Positions 44,191 to 55,408 of a stretch of 64,000 nt of DNA are shown here, piece after piece; the first letter of the stretch is position 1; each line of letters opens with the position of its first letter. The position numbers and the translations under genes were made by a program. The DNA lies in the NCBI GenBank assembly GCA_013368325.1, contig JAACJK010000222.1:1-64000 (forward strand), in the 5' to 3' direction. The notes beneath the pieces were generated by a model. That model was not told where the DNA came from. It saw only the letters and a program-made list of their open reading frames with translations, and made no database searches. Source of the stretch: Ephemerocybe angulata (lineage: Eukaryota; Basidiomycota; Agaricomycetes; Agaricales; Psathyrellaceae).

Positions 44191-45049
44191 TAGACTCGTG
44201 ACCAGTGCCGCTCTATGAGGCAAACCTCGATAGAGGGACTGGCGGATTTAATATTTTTTTTGGCAGGAGCGATTTTCGGCGTTTGCCGCTGTTCAAAAAA
44301 GGAAATGGCACAGGCTAAAAATATGCTATCTAAATTAGGCTCGCGTATTATGGCGTATACGAGCGCGTCGCGTCGATAGCTGAGCGGAATAGACATGTTT
44401 TATCCTCTCGCGCTTTTCTCAATATGCCTGACATGCCCTGGATCGATGGCCTCACTCGCTCCGAGGCTCTTCAGATGGTCCGCAATGCTAGCCATGATGA
44501 CTTGGACTTTTGGCTACGGTGTCTACCTCAGGATCTGGTGCCTCATGACCTCTTTGACGACCTTCACGCCGGCGACGACCCCGCAGAGGAACCTTCCTGT
44601 AAACGGCTCTGCATACTAGTCTGGATTGCGAGCGACTTCCGACAGGTACCGAAAGCCCTTCAACTTAAGGCGGGCCTTGCCTTTCTCCACAAGAAGAACT
44701 CGCGAGTCATTGGGCCTGCTGTGCTTGCTGCGGGAATTTGGGACATAAGAGAGTGTGATAAAAAGGAAGGTTTTCAAATGAAGGTGGTATTGAAGGAGAG
44801 TTTACTATGGATAAATTACAGTTAAGGACATGGAAGGGGGAGGAAGAGGAGGGAGAATGAGACTTCCTACGTGCGATGACGGCCCTTCGTGGAATTCGAC
44901 CGGCGCCAGCGGCCCACTTGTTCCGAGGGTGCCATTTCCTTTTTTGAACAGCGGCAAACGCCGAAAATCGCTCCTGCCAAAAAAAATATTAAATCCGCCA
45001 GTCCCTCTATCGAGGTTTGCCTCATAGAGCGGCACTGGTCACGAGTCTA
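44191..45049. mobile_element. TIR transposable element, perfect 120-bp inverted repeats
   Basis: Positions 44191-44310 and 44930-45049 are exact reverse complements over 120 bp, including two homopolymer runs. The outer ends read TAGACTCGTGACC and its complement. If the terminal TA is the target duplication, the element is 44193-45047 with 118-bp TIRs, as in Tc1/mariner-like elements. However, TA is palindromic, so it cannot be told apart from repeat sequence. No transposase is inside, so it is non-autonomous. Identical arms imply recent insertion or arm conversion. It sits between COX19 and the bZIP gene. Confidence 0.85.
44424..44825 (+). CDS. ORF inside the TIR element, possible captured sequence
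   Basis: A 133-codon frame (MPDMPWIDGLTRSEALQMVR to ESLLWINYS) fills most of the space between the TIRs. Asp/Leu-rich helical text (DDLDFWLRCLPQDLV, HDLFDDLHAGDDP) is followed by FRQVPKALQLKAGLAFLHK. That last block loosely resembles the Q-motif region of RecQ-like helicases found in mushroom genomes, but the expected Walker A is not there. It is not a transposase I recognise. It may be a captured gene fragment. Confidence 0.35.
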   Translation: MPDMPWIDGLTRSEALQMVRNASHDDLDFWLRCLPQDLVPHDLFDDLHAGDDPAEEPSCKRLCILVWIASDFRQVPKALQLKAGLAFLHKKNSRVIGPAVLAAGIWDIRECDKKEGFQMKVVLKESLLWINYS

Positions 45050-45285
45050 GGGAAGGCCGAGCCGACTCTATAAACAGGCGTGAGAATTTGATACTATGTA
45101 TAGCAAATGTGCTTGGACTTCGCCAAACTCTCTTCGTTGAAATCCTTCGAAACCCCCTTAAAAGGACCAGGGAAAAATGAGATGCGATGAATATGAGTAC
45201 AGTGCCAGGATATCGGTCAGAAAAATACAATAGGCAGAACCATGCAAATTAAGATCCGTAAAAAACCCATGAAGTCCAGCTTCAT

Positions 45286-46445
45286 TCACTTCCTCCTCCC
45301 AGAAGAGTCAGCCTTCTTCCCTCCCTTCTTCCCGTCGTCCTCCTCCCCTTCCGAGTCCGAGTCGTCCTCAGACTCCTCGTCGAAATCTATAGATCTACCA
45401 ACTCCAGATCCTGCTTGATAAGACGAGCTGTCGGACGATCCTTGCCCGATGGCCAGAGCGGCAGCCTGGTTCAGCGCTGTTCGATGAGAAGGGTTGGTGG
45501 CTGCGTAGCGCGTCCCCTTCAGCATGACAATCTCCTTGAGCCATCCATTCTCCCTCCTTAAATCGGACACCTCCCTCTCGAGCTCCTCTGCCCTTCCAGT
45601 CAAATCGGAGACGGACCGTTCGAGATTGACTGTTTTCTGCTTCTTCTTGATCCTGAATCGCGCTGCCCATGAGTTAGTACATTGATCGGCAACTAATTAA
45701 GTTTTGAGAGTCGTGCAACGTACCTGAAGCCGCTGTATTTCGGCGCCTCTTCTCTTCCGCATTCATCGCACGCTCCGCTTCCGTCATGTCGTCGGTTGAG
45801 GACACAGAGCGACCTCGGCTGCCCCGGGACGTGCTGGACTCCATTTGAGGAGGAGGGGGAGGAACAGGATATTGCGAAGGAATAAAAGGAGACGTGGGAG
45901 ATGAAGGAACCGAAGGCCCTTGGTGATAAGGCAAGGAGCCGTGCTGCTGGGGCGGGGGTGACATGTGTGGCCAGGGAAAGTCCATATTCGACAGAGGGGG
46001 CAATTGATTGGCAGGGACCATCCCGTCGTGGTGGAAGAAATTCCCGTAGAATCCTGGAGTAGGGCCCAGAGATGGATACTGTCCGGGAGGGAGGACGTGT
46101 GAGAAGTTGTGGTCGACATTCATGCCACTATTCGCGGCAGCAAATTGGGCTAGTAAGGCTGCATCCTGAAGAGCTGACTGAGTAAGATTCGAAAAGAGGA
46201 TAGAACGTCATGACAGCCGTTGAATACAAACTTACCCTATTGGCGTTGCCGGATTGAGAAGGGCCAGAGGAAGCTGATCTATGGTTATTGCGACTGCCAT
46301 GGGCGCGTGAAGAGCCAGAGTGATTATGATCCATGTCGAAAGTAAACGCCAGTTTCTCCCACCGCTTTAGTTCGTCTTGGGCTGGAGAAGGAGATGATTT
46401 GAGAGGCTTTGAATCCTCGCCATCCTCGCTTTTGAGAGAAACCAT
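45286..46445 (-). CDS. bZIP transcription factor (cys-3/Met4-like zipper)
   Basis: The chosen start at 46445 gives MVSLKSEDGEDSKPLKSS and then DELKRWEKLAFTFDMDHN. The later ATG at 46334 is an alternative. Introns lie at 46235-46178 and 45723-45663. A Pro/Ser-rich region follows (PQYPVPPPPPQ-type). The basic region, split by intron 2, reads KRRRNTAASARFRIKKKQKT with the bZIP core N-x7-R (NTAASARFR), then a leucine zipper (LERSVSDLTGRAEELEREVS, LRRENGWLKEIVMLKG). The RFRIKKK core resembles fungal cys-3/Met28-type factors of sulfur metabolism; the target pathway here is inference. The C terminus is acidic (EESEDDSDSEGEEDD) then Lys-rich. It is divergent from NPL4. Confidence 0.85.
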
Positions 46446-46998
46446 AAGTGCCGAAGTAATAGTTGGCCAACTGCCATTGCATAGAGCGCAGGTGAAGTGA
46501 GGTTGTTGAAACCAGCGAAGAGCACTGATTCGCCATCGAGACACAAGATGGCGACAATTGCGGCCAGTAATACGCCACATCTGACTTCTCGTCTACACAC
46601 TTGCCAATTTGAGCAAGTGTGATGATATAACCAGCCTTGAGGCTATATCTAGCCGCAAGCAATAGTGTGTGGGGCTTATCGGCAGGTCAAAGCTGTACAT
46701 TTTCCCAACAGAGGACGACGAGGGTCGCTAATTGGCCTCCTGGACGGACCGGGCGAAGAGCTGGCGATCAACCGGGTGGAGAGATTCATCACCAGCGCGT
46801 TTGACACAAGGCATGTCCGTTGCAGACCTTCGTGCCCGCCGGAGTTTCAGCAGGCGGAGTCCTCATGGGTGTGGTGTTGGTCCAAGTCGAGCTGCAAACC
46901 GGTTCTCCACTGACAGGCTTAGTCAGCCGCTCTGCATGACGCGTCAATGGACGGACGCGTCAAGGCTCTCTATTCCTTTTCCGTCCCGCCATTGAACC
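46446..46998. promoter_or_regulatory. Divergent bZIP / NPL4 promoter with paired MCB motifs
   Basis: Two ACGCGT cores (46939-46944 and 46955-46960) sit 16 bp apart, 39-60 bp upstream of the NPL4 ATG, in sequence reading tgacgcgtcaatggacgg. ACGCGT is the Mlu cell-cycle box bound by MBF-type APSES factors in fungi. Binding here is inferred from sequence only. Confidence 0.5.
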
Positions 46999-49279
46999 AT
47001 GGTATGTGCATCGGTCCAGCAATACCACAATCGTATATTCACTCCTCCTAGTTGATCAGAATCCGATCTAGAGACGGCAACTTTCGATTCGAGTTCCAGC
47101 CTTCAGCAGACATCTCGGAGGTTGTGGCCAAGGTGTGCTGGGTCGTGTTTATTGCAAATCTACACATGTTAATCCTCGGTGGAAGATCCTAGAGACATCT
47201 CCAGATGCAGACCCAGCCTCACTTACGATATCGAATCAACCTCGGGGCAACGAGGTGTCGGTGGCCACGTTGAAAGGACGAAGTATCAAGGATCTCGGAC
47301 TCAGGTGCGCACTTTCGTTTCATTAACCAAGCACAGGCATCGTCTCATCCCCAGCAGCCATGGCGATTTGATTTTCGTGGGGTACAAACCGAAACCCGCA
47401 GTCTCTGAACACGCTCCTTCCGAAACTACTGGTGTCGCATCTGGATCCACCTCAGGATCAGCTGCTAAGCGCCCGTGGGAGTTGGTGAAGGAGGACCCTG
47501 TCGATGAATATTGGCGAGCTCAGTCTGGAAAGATCCCTCGAGGACGCGATGCCCAGTTCTGTAAACACGGAGCCAACGGAATGTGCGACCATTGCATGCC
47601 GCTCGAACCGTATGACGCCGGGTACCACAAAGAGAACAGCATCAAGCACCTTTCGTACCACGCGTACCTTCGCAAGTTGACTCCCAAATCCTCCGAATCT
47701 GCCTCTTCCTTCCTGCCTCCGCTGAACCCCCTGGAATACAAAGTCAAGGTGCCTTGTCCCACAGGAAGCCATCCAGCATGGCCCGCAAGTATTTGCACTG
47801 GCTGTCAACCTTCGGGGATTACGCTCCAGTCCCAGCCGTTCCGTATGGTGGATCATCTCGAGATTGCATCGATGGATATCGTCGACAGGTTTCTGCAAGC
47901 TTGGCGAAAAACTGGACTCCAACGTTTTGGTTACATGATCGGGCGATATGAACCTTACGACAAAGTCCCAATGGGTGTCAAGGCAGTTGTTGAGGCCATC
48001 TACGAGCCCCCACAGCAAGGCGAACTCGACGGCTTGGCTCTTCAATGGCCATGGGAGGATGAACCAAGGATACGGGAACTGGCGTCCCATGCATCTACGC
48101 CACTTAGTATTGTTGGTTACATCTTCACAGATCTCGATCCAACACCAGAAGACCGGACCAAGAATGTCTATAAACGCCATCCCCAGTCCTTCTTCCTATC
48201 ATCGCTTGAGGTCATCTTTGCTGCGACCTTGCAGAAGCAGAACCCTATTAACTCGAAGTCGTCACCGACTGGTAAATTCGCGTCACGACTGGTGACTGCT
48301 GTCCTTACTGGGACCGAGGACGGACAAGTCGATGTTTCTGCCTATCAAGTCTCGGAGCAGGCTGTTGCGATGGTGGAAGCTGACATGGTGGAGGCTAGCG
48401 TAGAGCCCGGGATCATGCGAGTCAAGGAGGAGGACCGGACACAGGGATCTTCCAGATATGTTCCCGACGTGTTCTTCTCGTTCAAGAACGAGTACGGTCT
48501 CGAGGTGAAGAAGAGCGCGAAGCCATGCTTCCCGGTTGAATACCTTCTTGTCAATGTTCGTGTCGTGCACTTTCATCTGAAAGGATTGCTATTGATATTT
48601 CTTAGGTCACCCATGGTTTCCCCCAAGCACCGAATCCCCTCTTCCAGTCCACACAGTTCATGATTGAGAACCGACCAGGTCTTGAAGATCAGACCCTTGA
48701 GCGAGCGATGTCGGAGCTGTCCAGACTGGAGGCACCTGGTCTTGTGCCAGGCCAGGAAACCTACAGGAAGAAGGACCTCGCAGAGTATCTCAGTGACTTT
48801 CACCTCGTCGCCTTTCTTCAGACAACGCAGCTGTTCTCAGTCGTAAGTTCTTCGAACCTGTACCTTGTAAAATTCTCGCTAATCTGGGTACAGGAGGATC
48901 TGAATTTACTGTTGAAGGCAGTTTCGTCGCCCAACATCATGGAAGATCAGTCCGTGCTCGATCCTGTACTGGCAAGCGACAGTTGGCAGACACTCATGAC
49001 CTTCACCCGCGAGCATGCACGTAAGTCTCGACCCATGTGTTCGCGTATAGTTGAGCCGCTTCTAACGTTGCCTTGATCACAGCGCGCCGACCGCAAACCA
49101 CTGCCCCTGACGGGTCGTCCTCGGCGATGGACGAAGACATCCCTCCAGAACTCTACGACCAGATCGCTGCCGACAACGCTGCGGGCGGGGGAGGGGGGGG
49201 CATCCGCATCTGCCCTCACTGCACGTTCGAAAACACGGGCGGGGGAAGTGATTGCGATGTCTGTGGCTTGCCTCTGTAG
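46999..49279 (+). CDS. NPL4: NPL4, Cdc48/p97 ubiquitin cofactor
   Basis: Exons: 46999-47001 (ATG alone), 47052-47132, 47186-47304, 47358-48555, 48606-48842, 48894-49020, 49082 to the stop at 49279. It starts M|LIRIRSRDGNFRFELQ, the UBX-like N-terminal domain. Then follow HGDLIFVGYKPKP, the zinc-binding region (QFCKHGANGMCDHCMPLEPY), the MPN-like domain (FRMVDHLEIASMDIVDRFL, FGYMIGRYEPYDKVPMGVKA, VGYIFTDLDP) and the NPL4 C-terminal part (CFPVEYLLVNVTHGFPQ, YLSDFHLVAFLQT). The end is a NZF finger (CPHCTFENTGGGSDCDVCGL) that binds ubiquitin. With Ufd1 it recruits Cdc48 to ubiquitylated substrates in ERAD and chromatin extraction. Confidence 0.92.
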
Positions 49280-50584
49280 CGAGACTCTGGTATGTATCGT
49301 TTGTTCTGGCCTTCTTGGATGGTGGATGGACCGGGGCGGAGGAGTTAGACATCGGCGGGAACGTAAGGAAATTCAATATCATTTCGAAGGCCCCGTTAGC
49401 CAGTCAGCTGGCAGGTCGGCCCATTGTACAGTATGGTGTAGCAAGCAGTTCATTATATCACTCTTGGATTGTCGAACCACTGAGCTGCGACCAGCCAGCT
49501 CGCCTCTACGTAACGACGGCCCCGTCTCGACTTGAAGAACATATACCCCAGGGGAAATCACGGTGATCCTCCGCCGCCCTCGAGGTTTGAAGAAAGAAAA
49601 GAAACCTAGAAGCACTCATCGATGCCCGGCCAAGCGTCCTATTCTGGCAGGCCCACGCACATATTCAAGTGGTGAATGGCATTGTATCATGATCACACAC
49701 ATCTGTCGCCATACCTCAGCTGAGTGACAGTGGTGGGTGGGACTGGGCCAGCAGTGTGCTACGAGTAGCTATTGGTCATGCAATATTGCCCCCCGTGCAG
49801 CAAGCTGAACTGAGCCAGGGTGGGCCTGCTGTTGGATCGCGAAGCTCGTCATGCTGACGCGTCGAACGTCCAGATGAGCGCGTCGCTCGCCATTTCGAAG
49901 GCGAAAGCGTCTATGCCTTGCCGACGAGTTAGAAGTAGCGGGCGGCTCGAGATGGAAGGTCTGTTCCTTCCTTTGTCTTGCGCAGCTTTTTAGTGGCTGT
50001 TTGAGACGAGTGAGAGATTAATTGACGGAAGAGACGGTGTTTAACGGCGCGGGAGGGGAGGGGGAGTTCATTGTTCGATGGGGGGATGCGGGGGTGGGAT
50101 GGTGTCATCCCCTGCTTCCTGGTCCTTGCGTGCTGCATTTGGCTCTGGGGTTGATGAAGCTACATAGTATTATGCAGGGTTGACTATGGAAATCGGGGTG
50201 TACAGCCTACCGCCCCGAACGCGGAGATACATCGATAATCTCGAGGACAGACATGTCAGATCTATGTAAGCAACTCTACAGCGAGGGCATAAATATGTCC
50301 GTATATATGAAGGAGAGTGAAGTACAAGGCTAGCATGCGCATGTGGAAGATGTACACTGAAAGACGAGAATAATATGATAAAAACAACGAAGGTAAAAAG
50401 CGAAAGTCGAAGTTGAAGCCACATAGCTAGTTGATGTTGAACCAATGTTGTAGAATATACCAGCCATACCCATAGTCCATTCCCTTATTGAATGAACGTG
50501 AACCTCACCCTAAAAATCAAGGGTCATCCCAAAGCCCCTCCCCGCATCTCCCGATTAAGTCAACCTCCTGTCGAGTTCTCCCCT
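49280..50584. other. Convergent intergenic region
   Basis: About 1.3 kb lie between the stops of NPL4 and the NUDIX gene. Short frames exist but none has recognisable content. The sequence near 49855-49895 is rich in CGCGTC. Confidence 0.4.
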
Positions 50585-52794
50585 CTACTGCCCGAAGATC
50601 CACCACGCCGCAAACCCGAGCCCAAACAAGATCCCGAGTGCCCTCGCGGCGATAACGACGATGAGCGCCTTGCGGATCGCAGCGTAGAATGTGCTCAGAG
50701 CCGAGCCGGACCAGTTTATTCTAAACATACATGGGTTGGTCAGTGGTAGGCTCAAATCATCGGATGCTCGGACAAATGGAAGGCCATAGCACATAGAATC
50801 GGTTCGCTTCCTCCCGTCCATTCTCGTCAACTTCGTGACGAGGGGATGACGAAGACACAAACGAGCGACCGGAAGCACGGGAGGACAGCGCAGACGTGAA
50901 CGCAGGCGAGCTCAGCGGGTCCGGCTCAGAGTGTACAGACAGGAAAGACGGACGGGATGACGTGAGTGAAGCAGAACGAACGAAAGGTGCCCGGAGCCAA
51001 GTGAAGTGAACGAGAACCGGGAGCACGGACGCAGACTCACCTTCGATCGTTGGTACCGCCAGCCCGGACGCTTCCTTCCCAACCACGGACGACTTCACGG
51101 TACCGCTTGCCAAACACCCTGTTGCGATGGCGCAATAAAGGTGAATGCGTAGCAGCGGGTGCAGGGTAAATGTCAAGGGGAGGGAAGGCGGAGCGGGTAG
51201 TCGAGGGGTGTTGCGTTACGTTGGGGGCACGTTGGGTGGGACGAGGCGAAATGAAATGAAACCCGGTGGGATAGGGAAATAGAATAGGTAAATAGTCAGC
51301 CACCATTTCCACACAAAGCGAAACAAACGGAACATGGGTGAGGGCAACGCGTTCGCCGCGTGCACACGACCACGAAGTTTAAGAAAAGAAGGGGGAGGGA
51401 GAGAGACGCACCAAATCCAAAAGTTCACATCGGGGTACGAAAACCTCGGGAACACACTCGCCAGGCTTGGCGCAACGTACTCCATCCTGAATTCCTGCGC
51501 CGACGCTGAGTCTGCCCACGGCAGCTGCATCACCTCGCTGAGCGGCGTGCTAGGCCCCGAGCTCCCACTCCAATTGCCCGCACCGCCGTCTCTGCTCCCC
51601 CGCTTCCGAGCCCCAGTCCGGCTCTTGCGCTCGTACTCGCTGAGATTGGCTTCTTCCTCTGCAGTGGGGAGGATCATGTACGACATTAGGTCGAGCGTCA
51701 TGCCTAGCGAGAGTCCCCAGAGCTTCAGCTCCTGCTTCGCCCCCTGAGGCCGCCGTGGCGGTGTGCCCTTCTCCGCGATACTCTCGCGCTGCTGACTCTT
51801 CTGCTTTTCATTCACGAGACCCTCCTCCCCACTCAAATTCTCGTCTTTCGATGGCTGTATTACGATCGCCGGGAACTGCATGGTCCCGACGAGCAGCCTC
51901 ACCACCACCCGCAGAATCGCCGAATTCTTCGGCGTGAGCCTGCTCGCAGCGTCAACGGTGACGGAACTCCACTGCGGCTTGCTGTTTGGGCTGATGAGGC
52001 TCCCGAGCGGCGTCCAGTGGAGCTGGGTGGTGGGCACAGGGTCCGCCGGGGGTGCGGACGGCGCTACCTGTAGGAAGACGAAGGGGGAGAGAATCATGAG
52101 CAGCCGCTTGCCGAGCGAGGTCGTAATCTCGCGGTCGTCGAGCTGCCCGATACAGATGTAGTGTTTCTCGGCGAGGTCGATACCCAGTTCCTCCCATGTC
52201 TGCCGCATTGCTGTGAACATTCGTTACGTAGATGCATGAGTTGAACTGCTGCGTGGGTGGGAAGATAGTGGGATGCGGCGCACCTGTGTATGATCCTCCC
52301 TCGTCGTCGGGCTCCATCCTCCCGCCGGGAAAGGCGACATGCGCCTCGGTCGTGTGCCGCACGCGGCCCTGGCTGAACGGTGCATCGCCGTTGTTCGCTG
52401 GGTTTTCACGCTGCAGGAAGAGAATCTCAGGTTTGGCGTGGGGGTCTTTCACCCAGTCGAGGTCGAAGAACTGCTGCAGCGTCGGCTGGGTCGTCGGTGT
52501 TGGTGGCGGTGGGGAGTGCGGGGAAGGTACGACACGGATAACGAGGGCGACTGCGGCTCGTCTTGGTTCTGCATCGTGCGATGGGGACGCAGTTAGGTTT
52601 GCTGTAAAGTGGCTGGGGGTGAAGGGACGCACGGGTGGGTGGGGACGCGATTATGCGGGGTGGAGTGGCGCGGATGCGCTGGAGGGCGCGAGATAGGAGC
52701 GGTACTACCGAGACGGGAGTGTCTGCTACAACATTCAGCCAGCGAAAATGTTAGACGCCGGGCCATGTCCGAATAGCAGCTCACCTTGAGACAT
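50585..52794 (-). CDS. NUDIX hydrolase with C-terminal membrane anchor
   Basis: The start at 52794 gives MSQ, an intron, then ADTPVSVVPLLSRALQRIRA and, after a roughly 63-bp intron, QPRRAAVALVIRVVPS. The Nudix box is FPGGRMEPDDEGGSYT, an intron, then AMRQTWEELGIDL, fitting GX5EX7REUXEEXGU with the Arg before TWEE in place of the usual RE pair. GQLDDREITTSLGKRLLMI follows, which resembles CoA-pyrophosphatase-type Nudix enzymes. After WVFGKRYREVVRGW and INWSGSALSTFYAAIRK the protein ends in one membrane helix (ALIVVIAARALGILFGLGFA). The two introns before the anchor exons are unusually long here (roughly 290 and 330 bp). It probably hydrolyses CoA or another nucleoside diphosphate derivative at an organelle membrane. 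Confidence 0.8.
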
Positions 52795-53157
52795 GGTGTA
52801 TGGAGGGAAACGTCAAGGGTCGTAAAGCAGAGATTAAGGAGTAAATATATGTCGGCGGGGCACAGGGCGAGACAAGGCTTTGTTGGAAATTGGAATGGGC
52901 CTCAGCCTGGTTTGGTTTCTCCCCAAACAATTTCAATCTGACGTATCCCGCTTAATTGCCGGAATTCGCCGGACTTTCTACCTTTCCCCAGCCTCGGGAT
53001 TCCCCTCTTATAGAAATCCGCAGCTGCGACGCTGCGGGGCCTTCACATCGAGCAGCAGATCCCTTTTCAACGCACGCTCGAGCTGGGTGTTGGAATTATG
53101 AATGTTCGTATAACAATAACTAGACAAGCCCCTGTGTATAAGATAACGGGCCCTTGT
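52795..53157. other. Tandem intergenic region
   Basis: This is the upstream region of the NUDIX gene and the 3' side of the UGO1-like gene. No gene is seen. Confidence 0.4.
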
Positions 53158-54767
53158 TCAGATCTCCGTCCAGCCTCCATCCGACGGAGCCCCGCCTCCC
53201 CAGAGTCCAACCGCGAACAAGAACACGCTCCCGCCAAGCCGGAGCGCAAGGCCCCGATACAGCTGCCCAAGACCCGTGTTCCTCGACAATCCTTCTCCCT
53301 CATATGGTTCCTCAACCTCCTCAACCTTGGAAGCTCCGTCCTGGCTCTTCGCACTGACACTCGGTCGCCGTCTGCGCTGGGGATAGGTGATGGGAAGGTC
53401 CGATCGCTCTTCGGTCAAGATGTGCCAGAACGCGTCGACCATGCCGTTGTACGGCGCAGGGCGCAGCTCGACGCACGCTTTCAGGGGTGCTGCCGTGCCA
53501 CGCACTTGCACTTGCAGCCGCCGCCGGATAGTCTCGATTGGTAATGTTACTAATAACCCAAGGCAAGCTGCCAGAAGCTCTGAGAAAACGAAGGTCTGCG
53601 GGTGGGTGTCTGGAGATCCGTGGGGCCCAGTGAACCAGGACGCAATGGCGCCGGGTAGCGCGAGTGCGATTACAGGGCGGATCGCGGAGTCGACGAGGGT
53701 GGGGATGAGGAGTTGCGGGTGCAGGTAAATTCCCTTCAGGCCGCCTTCGTCGCGGAGGATTTGGCGGAAGGCGTCTATTGGGCCACTGTAACGTCGGTGG
53801 CGGGGCGAGAATGATTGGACGATTAGTCGTGTTCGAATCAAGTCTAGAGGAGAGAGGATAAACCCGGTGATTAAGTGTGATGCAACCGGCAGGAGGAGTG
53901 GTGGTTGGTGGAATGGGGTGAGCGAGGGGAAGAACAGGGCTTGCAGGAAACCGTCAATCAAGGGCTGGAGCGTCGAGGATAGCACGGTCGTCACAGTCGA
54001 TGTGAGCAGACCTGCGGCGGTGTTAGAGGCTTATTCAGATGGGAACCCATGCAAAACGCACCTTTCCATAGTGCTAGCCATCCTTCGCCCCGGAAGCGTG
54101 CCACCCTCTTCATCATCGCCCAAGGGCCATCGGCGCTTCCGACTGGAATGATGTATTCGGGCCTGGTCCCCTCCTCCAACACAGACCGCCGAATGACGTA
54201 GCCCTGCTCGTCGGTGCGGAACGTCGGTTGATGACGAGCACTTGGTGTAGCATTCGGATCCGCAAAGTACGAGTCGCCCTCGCCTGAGGAATCGCTGAGC
54301 TGTTAGAACGGGAACAGATACCATGTTCATGTGAATAAACAAGGCTGCGAGCGGAAGAGTGACGTTCTCAGACGTACTGCGTCGTCATGGTCTTCCTCCC
54401 CTGCGGATGTGGAGTCTCCCGCCACAGGTTCACCCGCATCCCGAGGAACCCACTGGACCTGGAGCAGGGTCGTTGCTACTTCCCATGGCATACCAACCGC
54501 GGTGCTGGAGTATTGCAGCACGGCTGCTGCGACTACGGCCTTGAACAGTTCGACAACATTGGTGGTTGAGGACTCGGCGAGGTCAGGACTAAGATCGAAT
54601 ATCGAGTTATGAGACGGTCGAGAGGACCATTGGTAGGCGGGTGCGGCGGGTGGATTCGAGGGTATTGAGACTGCCTTGGATGACCCGTTGGTCGACGGGG
54701 GCGGCAGGAAGGACCACGCGGAGGAGGGGTCGACGTAGAGATCTCGCAGCGACGACTTGCTCGTCAT
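53158..54767 (-). CDS. UGO1: UGO1/SLC25A46-like mitochondrial carrier-fold protein, three exons
   Basis: Exons: 54767-54378, 54299-54062, 54011-53158, giving 493 aa. The start MTSKSSLRDLYVDPSSAWSF resembles fungal Ugo1. A long cytosolic N terminus precedes carrier-type repeats with modified signatures (GFILSPLDLIRTRLIV, then VTLPIETIRRRLQVQV), each PX[DE]xxRxR, and MVDAFWHILTEE. The third repeat is weak. The length and degenerate repeats fit the outer-membrane fusion factor Ugo1 (partner of Fzo1 and Mgm1) better than an inner-membrane metabolite carrier. Assignment beyond the carrier fold is from overall resemblance. Confidence 0.75.
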
Positions 54768-55408
54768 GTTTCAGCTGGCAGGGACGGAGAATTGAGAATG
54801 CATACGGGCCTGGCTGGTGCGTTCACTCACCTGGGCATCAACAAGGTCGAGTCCAGGCGCCTGCCGTGCCCGGCCAGCGTGCCCATGCCGCAGCGGGCGT
54901 GACCCCGAGTGCCGGTCACACTGCCACCTGCGGCGCGTCGGGCCAAGCGTTTTCCCTTGCGATATCAGCGCCATGACTGCGCGTCGCCTCATTTTCACCG
55001 TCTGAGAGGTCAGATGTTGCCTCTGGGATGTCTAGAGCAGTCATATATACTCATAAGTATCTGGAGGGCTGGATTCACAATAAGACCTGCCTTTTCGCCT
55101 CGTTATTGGGGACCGAGATGGATGTCCGGCAGCACTTGCAAGGAACACGGCGGCTGTGCCCGGCTGTGACGTGACGACCGAAAAGGGATCGGTGACATCA
55201 GGCATCGACACTTGGCTTGCCCGTTTCATTGCACCGTTCAAAAGGCCGGCCTGCCACTAGTCGCCTTCTGCACACTCGCCCCCCGCCAATCCGCCACGCG
55301 TCCGCCTTTTGCCTATACCCTTTCCCCACCCCAGATCCTCCTTTCTTGCCCAGACATCCATTAGTTTCTGCATCGACGTCGTCCAAGCGTCTAATCACCC
55401 CCGCCAGC
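54768..55408. other. Divergent promoter region UGO1 / tricalbin
   Basis: About 640 bp lie between divergent start codons. It is GC-rich with a pyrimidine-rich stretch just before the tricalbin ATG, common for fungal transcription starts. No gene is recognised. Confidence 0.4.

Noticed and set aside
47458..48180. 240-codon minus-strand open frame
   Set aside because: It lies opposite the NPL4 exon; its text shows no domain and it is a shadow of the conserved plus-strand protein.
49252..49566. 104-codon frame downstream of NPL4
   Set aside because: It overlaps the end of NPL4 in another frame and has no recognisable sequence.
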